Positions 28,101 through 35,174 of a DNA stretch of 64,000 bases are shown here, piece by piece. Location of the stretch: contig NZ_JBFNQN010000016.1 in the NCBI RefSeq assembly GCF_040796495.1, positions 62,001 to 126,000 on the forward strand, given 5' to 3'. The stretch is from Kineococcus endophyticus (GTDB lineage: Bacteria > Actinomycetota > Actinomycetes > Actinomycetales > Kineococcaceae). Under the pieces are notes generated by a model. That model worked only from the letters and a program-made list of their open reading frames with translations, ran no database searches and was not told the DNA's origin. The translations under genes and the position numbers were made by a program. The number at the start of each line of letters is the position of its first letter. Within the stretch, counting starts at the first letter, position 1.

Positions 28101-29843
28101 GGTGAGGACAACCGCGGCGACGTCGTCGGGTCCGGGCACGACGGCCACCGCCCCCCGCGGTCCGTCGTGCAGCGGGACGACCGCGTCGGCCGTCACGAGG
28201 GCGAGCGCCCCCGCCCCGGCGAGGACGTCTGCTCGCCGGACCGCGGGCAGGGCCGGGTCGAGGACGAGGACAGCGGCCCCCGCTGTCAGGACGGCGAGGA
28301 CGGCCTCGACGGTGCGGTTCCCCCGCGGCACCGAGACGGCGACGGTGCGGCGACGGCCGGGTCCCGCGGGCAGCGCGGCGAGCACGTCGGCCCGCAGCGC
28401 GTCGACCGCTCTGGCGAGGTCGGCGCCGGTCTGCCGCGACGTCTCGCCCCCGGGTCCTGCCGTGACGAGCAGGTCCCGGTCGGCGCAGCGCGCGGCGACC
28501 TCGGCCCACCGCTGCGGCAGCAGGGGCGGTACCGCCGACTCCACCGCGGGGCCGATCCCGTTGCGCTGCAGCGCGTCGTCATCGGCAGCGTCGAGCACCG
28601 GTACGGCGGCGACGGTGACGTGCGGCTCGGCGACCAGGAACGCCGCGACGGCGTGCAGGAGGCGCCGGGCCGTGGTTCCCGGGCCGGTGTGGTCCAGGAG
28701 GAGTTCCCACCCGTCCGCGCCGGGCCGCACGGTGAGGGCGAACGGGTAGTGCGTGTCGTCCTCGACGTCCTCGAGCTGCAGCGTCGCCGGGCCGACCCGC
28801 CAGGCGCGCGGGGGTTCCGGCGTCTCGACGGCCAGGAGGCTGGTGGCGAGTTCCGGGCTGCGCAGGGCGCGGAGGATCCCGCTCGTCCCGACGTGGTGGT
28901 GCGGCAGGGACGCCCGCCAGCGGTCGGCGCCGGCGCGTGTGACGTCCAGCAGGGTGCTGGCCGGGGTGGTGGGGTCGGCGACGAGCACGGAGTCGGTGAA
29001 CAACCCGATCGCGGTCTGGACCCCGGCGACCTGCGGGTCGCGGCCCGAGACGGGCACGGCGAACGGCGTTCCGGTGGAGCCGGTCACGGCGTCGAGGGCC
29101 AGGCCCCAGCAGGTCCGCGCGCGGTCGGCCGCGGTGAGGCCGTCCCACGCCTCGCCCCGTGACGGGCGGACGGTGGCGCGCAGCCGCCGCCGTGCACCCC
29201 GCGGCGAGGGCGCCGGAGTTCCCGGGGTTCCGGTGAGGTGTCCGAGGTGCCGGACCCAGAACTCCTCGGCGGCACTGCTGTCCTGCGCGGCCAGCCAGCC
29301 GAGGTGGTCGTCGTAGCGGGCCCCGGGGGCGGCGGGCACGTCGTGCGGTCCCGGCACCTCGGCGGTGAGCCGGCGCGCGACCTCCCCGGCCAGCAACGGC
29401 ATCGACCACGCGTCGAGCACGGTGTGGTGGGCCGTGACGACGAGGGCGGACTCCTCGCCGGCCTCGAGGTGCGTCCACCGCACGAGCGGCGGGGCGTCGA
29501 GCGCGAACCCGGCGGCGAGGTCGGCGGCCCGAGTCCTGGCGAGGTCGGCGGCGAGGTTCGCCGGGTCGTCGAGCACCACCGTGCGGAACCGGGGCGTCGT
29601 CCCGGGTTCGACGAACTGCACGGCCTCGAGCTCGTCGGCGACGACGAACCCGGCGTGCAGCTGGGGTTCGTCGGCGACGAGGCCCTCGACGGCCCGGCGC
29701 AGGGCGCCGGCGGGCAGGGAACCGCGGATCCGCACGACGGCCTGGCCCGTGTACGGGTCGTCGGGCCGCGTCTCGGCGAGGGCGAGGAGCCCGCGCTGCA
29801 ACGGCGTCGTCGGCCAGACGAGGGGTCCGGTCGGGCTGGTCAT
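22191..29843 (-). CDS. NRPS, C-A-T-C-T-E-C-T: two modules lack A domains
   Basis: 2550 residues. Order by motifs: C1 (AHHTVLDAWS, ~145), A (VVLTSGSTGTPKPV, NLYGPTEAT, YRTGD, LTRNGKLD), T1 (DDFFALGGDSISAVRV, ~965), C2 (LHHLLADGWS, ~1186), T2 (DDDFFAAGGDSISAVHL, ~1511), epimerase E (AAHHVAVDPVSWAV, ~1684; VGWFTATWPVRL), C3 (SHHLLLDGWS, ~2141) and T3 (DEDFFALGGDSVLAMSL, ~2479). Only one A domain is present; its specificity positions read D-A-D-D-V-G-L-V-D-K, an acidic pocket suggesting a basic residue (inference). T2 and T3 must be loaded by an A domain acting in trans or used for relay. E predicts one D-residue. The frame is open throughout and all T serines are kept, so the A-less modules do not look like decay. 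ATGA overlaps on both sides. Confidence 0.92.
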   Translation of the reverse strand: MTSPTGPLVWPTTPLQRGLLALAETRPDDPYTGQAVVRIRGSLPAGALRRAVEGLVADEPQLHAGFVVADELEAVQFVEPGTTPRFRTVVLDDPANLAADLARTRAADLAAGFALDAPPLVRWTHLEAGEESALVVTAHHTVLDAWSMPLLAGEVARRLTAEVPGPHDVPAAPGARYDDHLGWLAAQDSSAAEEFWVRHLGHLTGTPGTPAPSPRGARRRLRATVRPSRGEAWDGLTAADRARTCWGLALDAVTGSTGTPFAVPVSGRDPQVAGVQTAIGLFTDSVLVADPTTPASTLLDVTRAGADRWRASLPHHHVGTSGILRALRSPELATSLLAVETPEPPRAWRVGPATLQLEDVEDDTHYPFALTVRPGADGWELLLDHTGPGTTARRLLHAVAAFLVAEPHVTVAAVPVLDAADDDALQRNGIGPAVESAVPPLLPQRWAEVAARCADRDLLVTAGPGGETSRQTGADLARAVDALRADVLAALPAGPGRRRTVAVSVPRGNRTVEAVLAVLTAGAAVLVLDPALPAVRRADVLAGAGALALVTADAVVPLHDGPRGAVAVVPGPDDVAAVVLTSGSTGTPKPVAVPHRALAHLCARQLTGLHPAHPVQVAHTAAFHFDAQWDALLALFGGHTVHVLAEDLFLDPFALAQHVRDHAIAYLDLTPTVWSALLAADAFTELPAVCVVGGEAFGPDLWTRMRDLAARTGSRVLNLYGPTEATVDAFAADVRDADVPVVGTPVGVTGAVVLDAWLRLVPPGTDGELYLAGEQLAHGYRGLPARTAERFVANPFPHVPGDRLYRTGDRARWDEDGRLHVAGRTDDQISLHGLRIEPGEVEHALAAHPGVSRAVVLAPQVGRGRRLVAWVVPAGAHPDPAALRAWCAERLPAHLVPRDVLVVDDLPLTRNGKLDRAALPLPGAVPAGPTSASGGEGVVARVVAEAFTEVLGVPAVGAHDDFFALGGDSISAVRVAARLRAAGWSLRPADVLVARTPAAVAAHAVPETADPVATGPSTSPEVPDLVPLDPAVRAELATHVRDAVTGSPALQAVWPLTPTQLGVHVDGRRAARDPYRTTVLLRLHDPAGRVDETAVRRAVAGLFARHPALRTGVWQGPLHEPVAFVVERVEFPLDVVRVPGPVGDDLLDRVQRTELDRPVDPAAARLAGATWIAGENSPTSFLVLSLHHLLADGWSLPVLADELRRDLDGEDLAAETGGFPDHLRTVAALDRDALAQSWRSELAGAEPTLLGGGRSADTDRVVRRQRTLTAERTAALRSGARDRGASVAAVAQAAWAHVLAARTGRRDVCWALTSAGRGADVPATAVGMFVTTRVLRAGTASATLVRDVADATARTEEAAVLGLGGVERATGRLADTLVVVENYPVAPTQGDGLAVTLVEGRDATTFPVTATLFPGPGDLRFELEVDPELLGGDAGAELLDAWVSAVEALAAGRVPDLALTQVVPTGDAPGPEHPVSRDDGADPDLARRVAEVVAQVLGAAAGLDDDFFAAGGDSISAVHLVGALRAASIVVGIADVFAARTPRALAALARAVETSAGPRDGVPVPTPALAWFAGLGRAADVAALRGFQQLRVVDLPAGTGVADLAAAATELLARHEALRLRTEPDLRVTAPRPAVVAAAPVAELDTALAAAAATIDHTTGDLVRWVVTDPGGPTPRLAVAAHHVAVDPVSWAVLLDELRVLLEGGTLPPAPSFTAWTHAQQRAVDVARDHRAHWQRELRPCRPLVEVPADLGTAGDATTREVVLDPLRSRRFLDLVARGWRPDAVLLAALTSARADDLLVELEGHGRPTALPADDPRETADASAVGWFTATWPVRLPGRDPSRSLADHVAATARAVLSSAALGPDAGVLQHLDPASADLATAVAANPAQVLVNWLGREVPAGPEHHPWRTSADAAALEDRLGLHAGLPVSHAWELNAWATTRDFEPAVVARWQVAAPLRHRAGDVLDRWLADLETLLDVVLDTGTNPPSAVHDAVGLGTGELSRLAADVPALQAVWPLTPVQRGMVFHAGDGPDRYTSHVELRLGGGLDADRLRTALAETVAAHPQLRCRVADTTSGPVLVSVAAVDVPWSVHDVPGGADAGLDAHRRADLAEPYDLRTGPLLRARLVSTAPDEHVLLLGSHHLLLDGWSVPALVDELLGRYAGTWRAAAEDVVRGAFATAVARRAANPGSLPRWRNLLTPVAADLVPLLPPGFDDGEPVAVATADLPPRALTSAARACGATPAAVLAAAWSIVLSALSGRKTVSPGVVVSGRDAGSQDVLGMFVDTVPLVARCRGRVEDLVRDLAGQTLHAGAQAPVGLAALAGALGRAPWTDTLLVVENYPGGGTERAATAAGLDLRDVTGRDGTHYALTLTLEDTREDTGDTGALRLEHHPRLLSAAEAVDVLSAVADVVVRAADPAAEVADVLPRSRFAAVAARWDALRDASTGTGPVEQVQAVFAELFGRTVDEDEDFFALGGDSVLAMSLVSGLRTRGWSVRPSAVFTAPSPAALAALAAPLAPPPTTVPPAAPLVDLDAGATAALDRLLRNLG

Positions 29844-32800
29844 GCGCGGCGTCCTCCGGTGCGGCGGCGGGTGAGGAGGTCCTGGACCCGCGAGATCTGG
29901 GTGGCGTCGAACTGCGGCACCGCAGGGGCGGGCACGCCGACGACGACGGGGGTCGCGGCCGCGGCGACGGCCTCGACGGTGCGGCGGGCGAAGACGGTGC
30001 TGACGGAGCCGGCGAAACCCCGAGCGCGGAACCCGGCGACGGCGCGGATCGCGGTGATGGAGTCCCCGCCGAGCGCGAAGAAGTCGCTGCCGGCCCCGAC
30101 GTCGGCGACCGGCAGGCCGAGGGCGTCGGCCAGGGAGTGCGCCCAGGCGGTCTCGGCCGGTCCCTGCGGCCTCCGCCCCTCCGGCACGCCACCCGCGGCG
30201 GGGGCCGGGAGCGCGGTCGGGTCCAGCTTGCCGGTCGCGGTGCGCGGCAGGGTGTCCAGGACGACGACGGCCGCGGGGACGAGGTGCTCGGGCAGGACGT
30301 CGGCGGCCGCGGCCCGCAGGCCCTCCCCGTCGCCGTCGCGCGGGCCGGTGACGTACGCGACGAGGCGCCCGGACCGTTCCACGACAGCGGCTTGGCGAAC
30401 GCCGTCGAGGCGCAGCAGCGCCGTCTCGACCTCAGCGGGTTCCACCCGGTACCCGCGCACCTTGAGCTGCCGGTCGGCGCGGCCGAGGTAGTCGAGCATC
30501 CCGTCGGCCCGCAGCGCGACGAGGTCGCCGGTGCGGTACATCCGGCTGCCGGGCGGCCCGTACGGGTCGGCGACGAACCGGGCGGCCGTGAGACCGCCCG
30601 CCCCGCGGTAGCCGAGGGCGAGCTGCGGGCCGGCGAGGTGGAGTTCGCCCGGGAACCCTTGGGGCACGGGACGCAGGTGCGCGTCGAGGACCCGGGCCGT
30701 CGTGCCGTGCACCGGCCGCCCGATCGGGGTTCCGCCGACGGCGTCGTCCTCGCCGTCGAGGCCGACGGCGTCGACCGTGGACTCGGTCGGGCCGTAGAGG
30801 TTCCGGACGACGAGCCCGGGTTCGGCGCGCAGCCGCTGCCACAGCACGGGCGGGCAGGCCTCGCCGCCCACCGTGAGGACCCGGACCGGGTGCGGGCGGG
30901 TGAGCAGTCCCGCCTCGAGCAGCGCGGCCGCGACCGTGGGAGTCGTGTCGACGAACTCCAGGCCGTGCGCGCGGACGGCCTCGACCGTCGCGGCGGGGTC
31001 CCGCACCACCGCGCGCGGCAGGAGGTGGACCTCGTGCCCGGACAGCACGGCCTGCAACGTGTCCCAGGACCCGTCGAACGTCAGCGGCAACGTCTGCGCC
31101 ACCCGCAGCCCGCGGTCGGCCGGGACCCCGCGGCCGGGGGCGAACGTCGTGGCGCGGTGGTGGGCCAGGAACGCGGCGAAGGCGCCGTGGGTGACGACGA
31201 CCGCCTTGGGTTCGCCCGTGGACCCGGACGTGTGGACGACGTGGGCGGGAGTCCCCGGCGCCGGAACGGGCAGTTCGCCCAGCCGGGTGCCGGTTCGTCG
31301 GCCCACGGTTCCCGGAGTGAGCCGCAGCGCGTCCGGCCCGAGGCGCCGCACGAGGTCGTCGCGGCGGGCGGCGGGCCAGGTGGTGTCGAGGGGGACGGCC
31401 GTCCGGCCGGCGACGAGGCAGGCCAGGTGAACGGCGACGGCTCCGGCACCGCGGGGCAGGTCGAGCGCGACGGGTGCGGCGGGCGGGCAGACCTGGACCA
31501 GCCACCCCGCGGTCTCGGCGACCTCACGGGCGAGGTCGGTGACCGTCCAGCGCGTCGCGCCGTCGACGAGCGCGGTGCGGCCGGGGAACCGGGTGGCGCT
31601 GTCCCGCAACAGGTCGACGGCGCCGAGGACCGCCACGGGGGGCGTGGTGAGCCCGGCGGGGGCGGCGCCGGCGAGCGCGGCCACCGCGGTCCGCGGGTCG
31701 GCGGCGCACAGGGACCGCAGGACCGCGCTGAACTCGGCGAGGACGGCGTCGACCTGCCCGCTCGTCAGGAGCCCGGCGGGGACCTCGGCGCGCCAGTCCA
31801 GCCGTCCGTCGCGGGTTCGGACGAGGGAGATCGACAGGTCGTCGACCGGTCCCTCCCCGAGGTTCTCGACGAAGATCGTCACGTCGCCGGCGGTGTCGGG
31901 GTGGTCGAACGTCTTGAGGTTCAGCTCGGTCCCGACGAGGGGGCGGTCGTGGTGCACGCGACCCGTCGTGCGGGCCAGTTCCTCGCCGCGGAACCGACCG
32001 TGCCGGCGGAGTCCGCGCAACCCGTCGACGACGCCGCCGACGAGGTCGGCCGCGGTGGCGACGGGGTCGACGCGGAACGCGAGCGGGACGACGTTGACGA
32101 CCGTCGTGGGGCACAGCGCGGCCGAGGAGCCGGTGCGGTTCATGAGCGGGATACCGAGGACGACGTCCCCCGCGTGGTCCGTCCCGCCCAGCCGGGACAG
32201 CACGACGAGGTGCGCCGCCGCGGCGAGTTCGGCCCAGGTGGCGCCGAACCGGTCGGCGGCGCCGTCGAGGTCCGGCCCGGTGAAGGTGAACCGCCCGGAC
32301 CGGACGGTTCCCCGTCCCGGGACGCGCGTGGCGGTGGGGACGCCGAACCCACGGGCGGCGCCCTCGGAACCCGTCCGTCCGGCCCAGAACGCACGGTCGC
32401 GCGCGAACGCGGCGGACGCGCGGTACTCCCGCTCGGCCGCGACGACGTCCGCGACCGGGGTGAACCACGGCGCCGGGGTGGGCGCCCCACCACGACCGGC
32501 GGCGAGGAGTTCCGCGACGCGGCGGACGACGAGCCCGACCCCCCAGCCGTCGACGAGGACGTGGTGCCAGCCCGTGAACCACGCGACGTGGCGGGGGCCG
32601 ACGACGAGCAGGTGCTGCTCGTGCAGCGGGTCAGGTCCCAGCGGCAGACCGCGGGCGATCCGGTCGGCCGACCACGCCCGCGCCGCCGCGACGTCGTCGA
32701 CCGGGGTGACGCCGACGCCGGGGACGACCCCGTCCTCCCCGCGCGCCACGTCACCGTCGACCGACACGTCACCGTCGACCGACACCCGCACGGCGTGGAG

Positions 32801-32989
32801 CCCCGTCTCGCGGACGGCCTGCGCCACGGCGGCCGCGACCCCGGCCGGGTCCAGCGCCGGTGCGGACGCGGGCACGGTGAGGTGCACGAGTTCCCCGACC
32901 GTGAACAGCGCGGGGTCGTCGGCCACGAGCTGGGCGTGGACGACACCGCGCTGCGCCTCGGTCAGGGGCGGGAGGGTCCGGCCGGTCAT
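29840..32989 (-). CDS. NRPS, C-A-T module
   Basis: 1049 residues from ATG 32989 (MTGRTLPPLTEAQRGVVHAQ). The C domain has WHHVLVDGWG (~140) and ELNLKTFDHP. The A domain has [16 protein letters not shown] (~588), NLYGPTEST, YRTGDLVALR, GRADRQLKVRGYRVEPAE and RTATGKLDP. T has SDFFALGGDSITAIRA (Ser ~976). Specificity positions read D-G-D-D-T-G-L-V-D-K, close to the A domain of the next synthetase, so a related, perhaps basic, substrate is inferred. As the first extender encoded after the aryl carrier protein, it is the best candidate to condense DHB-ArCP with the first amino acid. The start overlaps the binding-protein stop (ATGA). Confidence 0.92.
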   Translation of the reverse strand: MTGRTLPPLTEAQRGVVHAQLVADDPALFTVGELVHLTVPASAPALDPAGVAAAVAQAVRETGLHAVRVSVDGDVSVDGDVARGEDGVVPGVGVTPVDDVAAARAWSADRIARGLPLGPDPLHEQHLLVVGPRHVAWFTGWHHVLVDGWGVGLVVRRVAELLAAGRGGAPTPAPWFTPVADVVAAEREYRASAAFARDRAFWAGRTGSEGAARGFGVPTATRVPGRGTVRSGRFTFTGPDLDGAADRFGATWAELAAAAHLVVLSRLGGTDHAGDVVLGIPLMNRTGSSAALCPTTVVNVVPLAFRVDPVATAADLVGGVVDGLRGLRRHGRFRGEELARTTGRVHHDRPLVGTELNLKTFDHPDTAGDVTIFVENLGEGPVDDLSISLVRTRDGRLDWRAEVPAGLLTSGQVDAVLAEFSAVLRSLCAADPRTAVAALAGAAPAGLTTPPVAVLGAVDLLRDSATRFPGRTALVDGATRWTVTDLAREVAETAGWLVQVCPPAAPVALDLPRGAGAVAVHLACLVAGRTAVPLDTTWPAARRDDLVRRLGPDALRLTPGTVGRRTGTRLGELPVPAPGTPAHVVHTSGSTGEPKAVVVTHGAFAAFLAHHRATTFAPGRGVPADRGLRVAQTLPLTFDGSWDTLQAVLSGHEVHLLPRAVVRDPAATVEAVRAHGLEFVDTTPTVAAALLEAGLLTRPHPVRVLTVGGEACPPVLWQRLRAEPGLVVRNLYGPTESTVDAVGLDGEDDAVGGTPIGRPVHGTTARVLDAHLRPVPQGFPGELHLAGPQLALGYRGAGGLTAARFVADPYGPPGSRMYRTGDLVALRADGMLDYLGRADRQLKVRGYRVEPAEVETALLRLDGVRQAAVVERSGRLVAYVTGPRDGDGEGLRAAAADVLPEHLVPAAVVVLDTLPRTATGKLDPTALPAPAAGGVPEGRRPQGPAETAWAHSLADALGLPVADVGAGSDFFALGGDSITAIRAVAGFRARGFAGSVSTVFARRTVEAVAAAATPVVVGVPAPAVPQFDATQISRVQDLLTRRRTGGRRA
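32747..32785 (-). repeat. In-frame 18-base tandem duplication in the C domain
   Basis: Two exact copies of CACGTCACCGTCGACCGA plus CAC. On the coding strand the unit encodes the repeated hexapeptide VSVDGD in a loop of the C domain before HHVLVDGWG. It is a recent duplication by appearance, keeps the frame, and lies away from the catalytic motif. Confidence 0.85.
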
Positions 32990-33996
32990 CCCCGGATCGC
33001 CGCCAAGGCCTTCTCGAAGTCCTGCAACGCGACCAGCCCGGTCTCGTAGCGGTCGGCGAAGAAGTAGCGCAGGCCGTAGGCGTGCCCGGCGCGGACGGCG
33101 GGGAGTTCCTGCCAGGTCGGCAGGGCCATCATCTCCGCCGCCCCGACTCCGGGTTCCTCGGCGAGGCTCTGCTCGTACAGGACGGCGGTCGCGTCGGTCA
33201 CGGTGCCGAGCTGCTCGGCGGACAGGAACGCGGCGTTCTCGTCGGTGATGTCCCGCGAGACGGAGGTGAGGGTGCCGCCCGCGTCCACGACCGTGTCCCC
33301 CGGCCAGGAGATCGGCGAGTAGACGGTGACCTCCTCGTAGAAGTCGAGGGGCGCGAAGACGTTGCCCGACAGCACGTCGGCGTAGTCGGCACGGATCTGC
33401 GCGGCCTTGCTCTCGTACCTGGCCTTCGCCGCGTCGGCGTCGTCCCCGTCGCCGAGGACGTGCGACATCTCCAGCGTCGCGTCCTTCGTGCGCGCCGACC
33501 CGTCGGACCGCACGAGGACGGTGGGGGCGATGGCGTTGAGCTTCTCCCACGTCGCCGTGGCCTCGGCGGACAACTCCTCCTGCGTGCCGCCCCGGACGAA
33601 ACCGATCATGAGGTCGGGTTCGAGGGAGGAGATCTTCTCGTAGTCCCAGCCGTCGGCCCCGAGGACGATCGGCAGGTCGGAGACCTTCTCGTACTCCTGC
33701 GGCAGGAACGCGTCCTCGTAGTCGCCGTCGGCCGTGGCCAGCGGAGTGATGCCGGCCCCGAGGAGGGGACCGACGGCCCCCTCGAGCGCGATGACACGGC
33801 GGGGTTCGGCCGGGATCTCCACGGCGCCGAACGCGGTGTCGACCGACCGGGTCGTCGCGGCGGACGCCGTCCCGCCCGCCGTCGCGCGGTCGGTCCCCCC
33901 GCACGCGGTGACGGCCAGCAGCACCGACGCCCCGAGCGCCGCGCCGAGGACCCCCCGCCGCGACGCCCGCCGCCCCCCTGCCCGCGCGGAGGACAC
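32986..33996 (-). CDS. Iron-siderophore ABC transporter substrate-binding lipoprotein
   Basis: 336 residues from GTG 33996. The signal peptide RRASRRGVLGAALGASVLL ends in lipobox LAVTAC (Cys about 32), with a twin-arginine-like RRASRRG. The FepB/FhuD-type periplasmic fold follows: PRRVIALEGAVGPLLGAGI, YEKISSLEPDLMIGF, WEKLNAIAPTVLV, long helix, and AVRAGHAYGLRYFFADRYE. It delivers ferric siderophore to the FecCD permeases. A GTG at 34086, preceded by GGAAGG and 3 bases after the ArCP stop, is an alternative start that would push the lipobox Cys to residue 62, too far for a signal peptide; a long hairpin covers the stretch between the two starts. Confidence 0.92.
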   Translation of the reverse strand: MSSARAGGRRASRRGVLGAALGASVLLAVTACGGTDRATAGGTASAATTRSVDTAFGAVEIPAEPRRVIALEGAVGPLLGAGITPLATADGDYEDAFLPQEYEKVSDLPIVLGADGWDYEKISSLEPDLMIGFVRGGTQEELSAEATATWEKLNAIAPTVLVRSDGSARTKDATLEMSHVLGDGDDADAAKARYESKAAQIRADYADVLSGNVFAPLDFYEEVTVYSPISWPGDTVVDAGGTLTSVSRDITDENAAFLSAEQLGTVTDATAVLYEQSLAEEPGVGAAEMMALPTWQELPAVRAGHAYGLRYFFADRYETGLVALQDFEKALAAIRG

Positions 33997-34052
33997 ACTT
34001 TCCGCCCCTCGGGACCGTTCCCAGAGGGCGGGAAGTGTGTTTTCCGCGCGGG
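33981..34052 (-). other. 72-base hairpin between aryl carrier gene and binding-protein gene
   Basis: Two 34-base arms (33981-34014 and 34019-34052) with loop CCGT; 28 of 34 positions are Watson-Crick complementary, for example CCCGCGCGG with CCGCGCGGG and ACACACTT with AAGTGTGT. It lies between the ArCP stop and the preferred SBP start (33994-33996), which is inside the hairpin together with a possible ribosome site GAGGGG. It may control translation or stability of the downstream message, or be a small palindromic insertion. Confidence 0.7.
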
Positions 34053-34089
34053 GTCGGGGGGTGGTCGGGAGCAGGGGTGCGGTCACGGG

Positions 34090-34335
34090 TCAGGCCTTCC
34101 GGGGGTCGGTGAGGGCGAGGACGGCGAGCGCGTCCTCGACGGTGCGGGCGGCGGCGAGGTGGGGGAACGAGACGTCGGCGCCGGCGGAGCGCCAGCGGTC
34201 GACGAGCGCCATGAGCCGGATCGAGTCGACGCCGAGGTCGTCGAGCGGGTCCTCGCGCAGGACCTCCTCGCGCGGCAGGCCGGCGGCGGCCGCGAGGTCG
34301 CTCAGGACCGTCTCGACGGTCAGGGGTGCGGGCAC
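34090..34335 (-). CDS. Stand-alone aryl carrier protein (ArCP)
   Basis: 81 residues, one phosphopantetheine domain: LPREEVLREDPLDDLGVDSIRLM with the acceptor Ser in DLGVDSIRLMAL, followed by VDRWRSAGADVSF. The R-L-M-A-L-x-x-R-W-R pattern is close to the EntB aryl carrier domain rather than to peptidyl carriers. It should receive 2,3-dihydroxybenzoate from the ligase part of the fusion protein (35171) after activation by the PPTase (40913). In enterobactin systems this domain is fused to isochorismatase; here it is a separate gene in a different transcript. GTG 34335 overlaps the ATPase gene by 16 bases. Confidence 0.9.
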   Translation of the reverse strand: MPAPLTVETVLSDLAAAAGLPREEVLREDPLDDLGVDSIRLMALVDRWRSAGADVSFPHLAAARTVEDALAVLALTDPRKA

Positions 34336-35174
34336 GGCTGGTCCTCCACGGTCGGGACGGGCGGGGGTGCGAGCGCCGGGGGCCGGCGGTCGCGCGGCAC
34401 GACGAGGGGGCGACCCGTCTCCGGGTCGACCAGGACGCGTGCCGGCAGGTCGAAGACCTCGGCGACGAGCCGTTCGGTGACGACGTCGTCGGGAAAACCG
34501 GCCGCGACGACGGCCCCGTCGCGCAGGACGACGACGTGGTCGGCGTACCGGGCCGCGAGGCTGAGGTCGTGCAGGACGGCGACGACGGTCCGACCGCCCC
34601 GCACGAGGGCGGAACAGGTGTCGAGGACGTCGACCTGGTGGGCCACGTCGAGGAAGCTCGTGGGTTCGTCGAGCAGCACCGCCGGGGTCTGCTGCGCCAG
34701 CGCCATCGCGATCCAGACGCGCTGGCGCTGCCCCCCGGACAACCGGGCCAGCTGACCGTCGGCCAGGTCCAGGGTTCCCGTGGTGCGCAGGGCGTCCTCG
34801 ACGGCGGCCCGGTCCGCGGCCCGCACGGGCGTGAGGGCTCCGCGGTGCGGCTGGCGGCCCCGCAGCACGAGGTCGCGGACGAGGATCCCGTCCGGCGCCT
34901 CGGGCTGCTGCGGCAGCAGGGCCAGCGTGCGGGCGAGGTCCCGGGGACGGAACTGCGCCAGGTCGCGCCCCTGGACGAGGACCCGCCCCGCGGTGGGCCG
35001 CAGGATGCGGGCGAGGGTCAGCAGGAGCGTCGACTTCCCGCAGCCGTTGGGGCCGACGACGGCCGTGAAGGACCCGGCGGGAACGGTGACGTCGACCGAC
35101 CGCAGGACCTCCGGCCGGCCGGGACGGCCGACCGTGACTCCCTCGGCCTGCAGCAGCGGTTCCGCTGCCCTCAC
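34320..35174 (-). CDS. Ferric-siderophore ABC transporter ATP-binding protein (FepC type)
   Basis: 284 residues from GTG 35174, which overlaps the fusion-gene stop (GTGA). Walker A is VVGPNGCGKSTLLLTLARIL, the Q-loop is in LALLPQQPEAPDGI, the ABC signature is LSGGQRQRVWIAMAL, Walker B is PAVLLDEPTSFLDVAHQ and the switch His is in VAVLHDLSLAARYAD. The TSFLD form after Walker B is typical of the FepC/FecE subfamily. It powers the FecCD permease pair encoded near the end of the operon, far downstream of this gene. The C-terminal tail is Pro-rich. Confidence 0.95.
   Translation of the reverse strand: MRAAEPLLQAEGVTVGRPGRPEVLRSVDVTVPAGSFTAVVGPNGCGKSTLLLTLARILRPTAGRVLVQGRDLAQFRPRDLARTLALLPQQPEAPDGILVRDLVLRGRQPHRGALTPVRAADRAAVEDALRTTGTLDLADGQLARLSGGQRQRVWIAMALAQQTPAVLLDEPTSFLDVAHQVDVLDTCSALVRGGRTVVAVLHDLSLAARYADHVVVLRDGAVVAAGFPDDVVTERLVAEVFDLPARVLVDPETGRPLVVPRDRRPPALAPPPVPTVEDQPCPHP

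Noticed and set aside
22164-29162. Plus-strand open frame of 2,332 codons opposite the large NRPS
   Set aside because: It mirrors the NRPS on the other strand, has low-complexity Arg/Gly/Asp/Val composition and no domain; long antisense frames are expected where the third codon position is almost always G or C.
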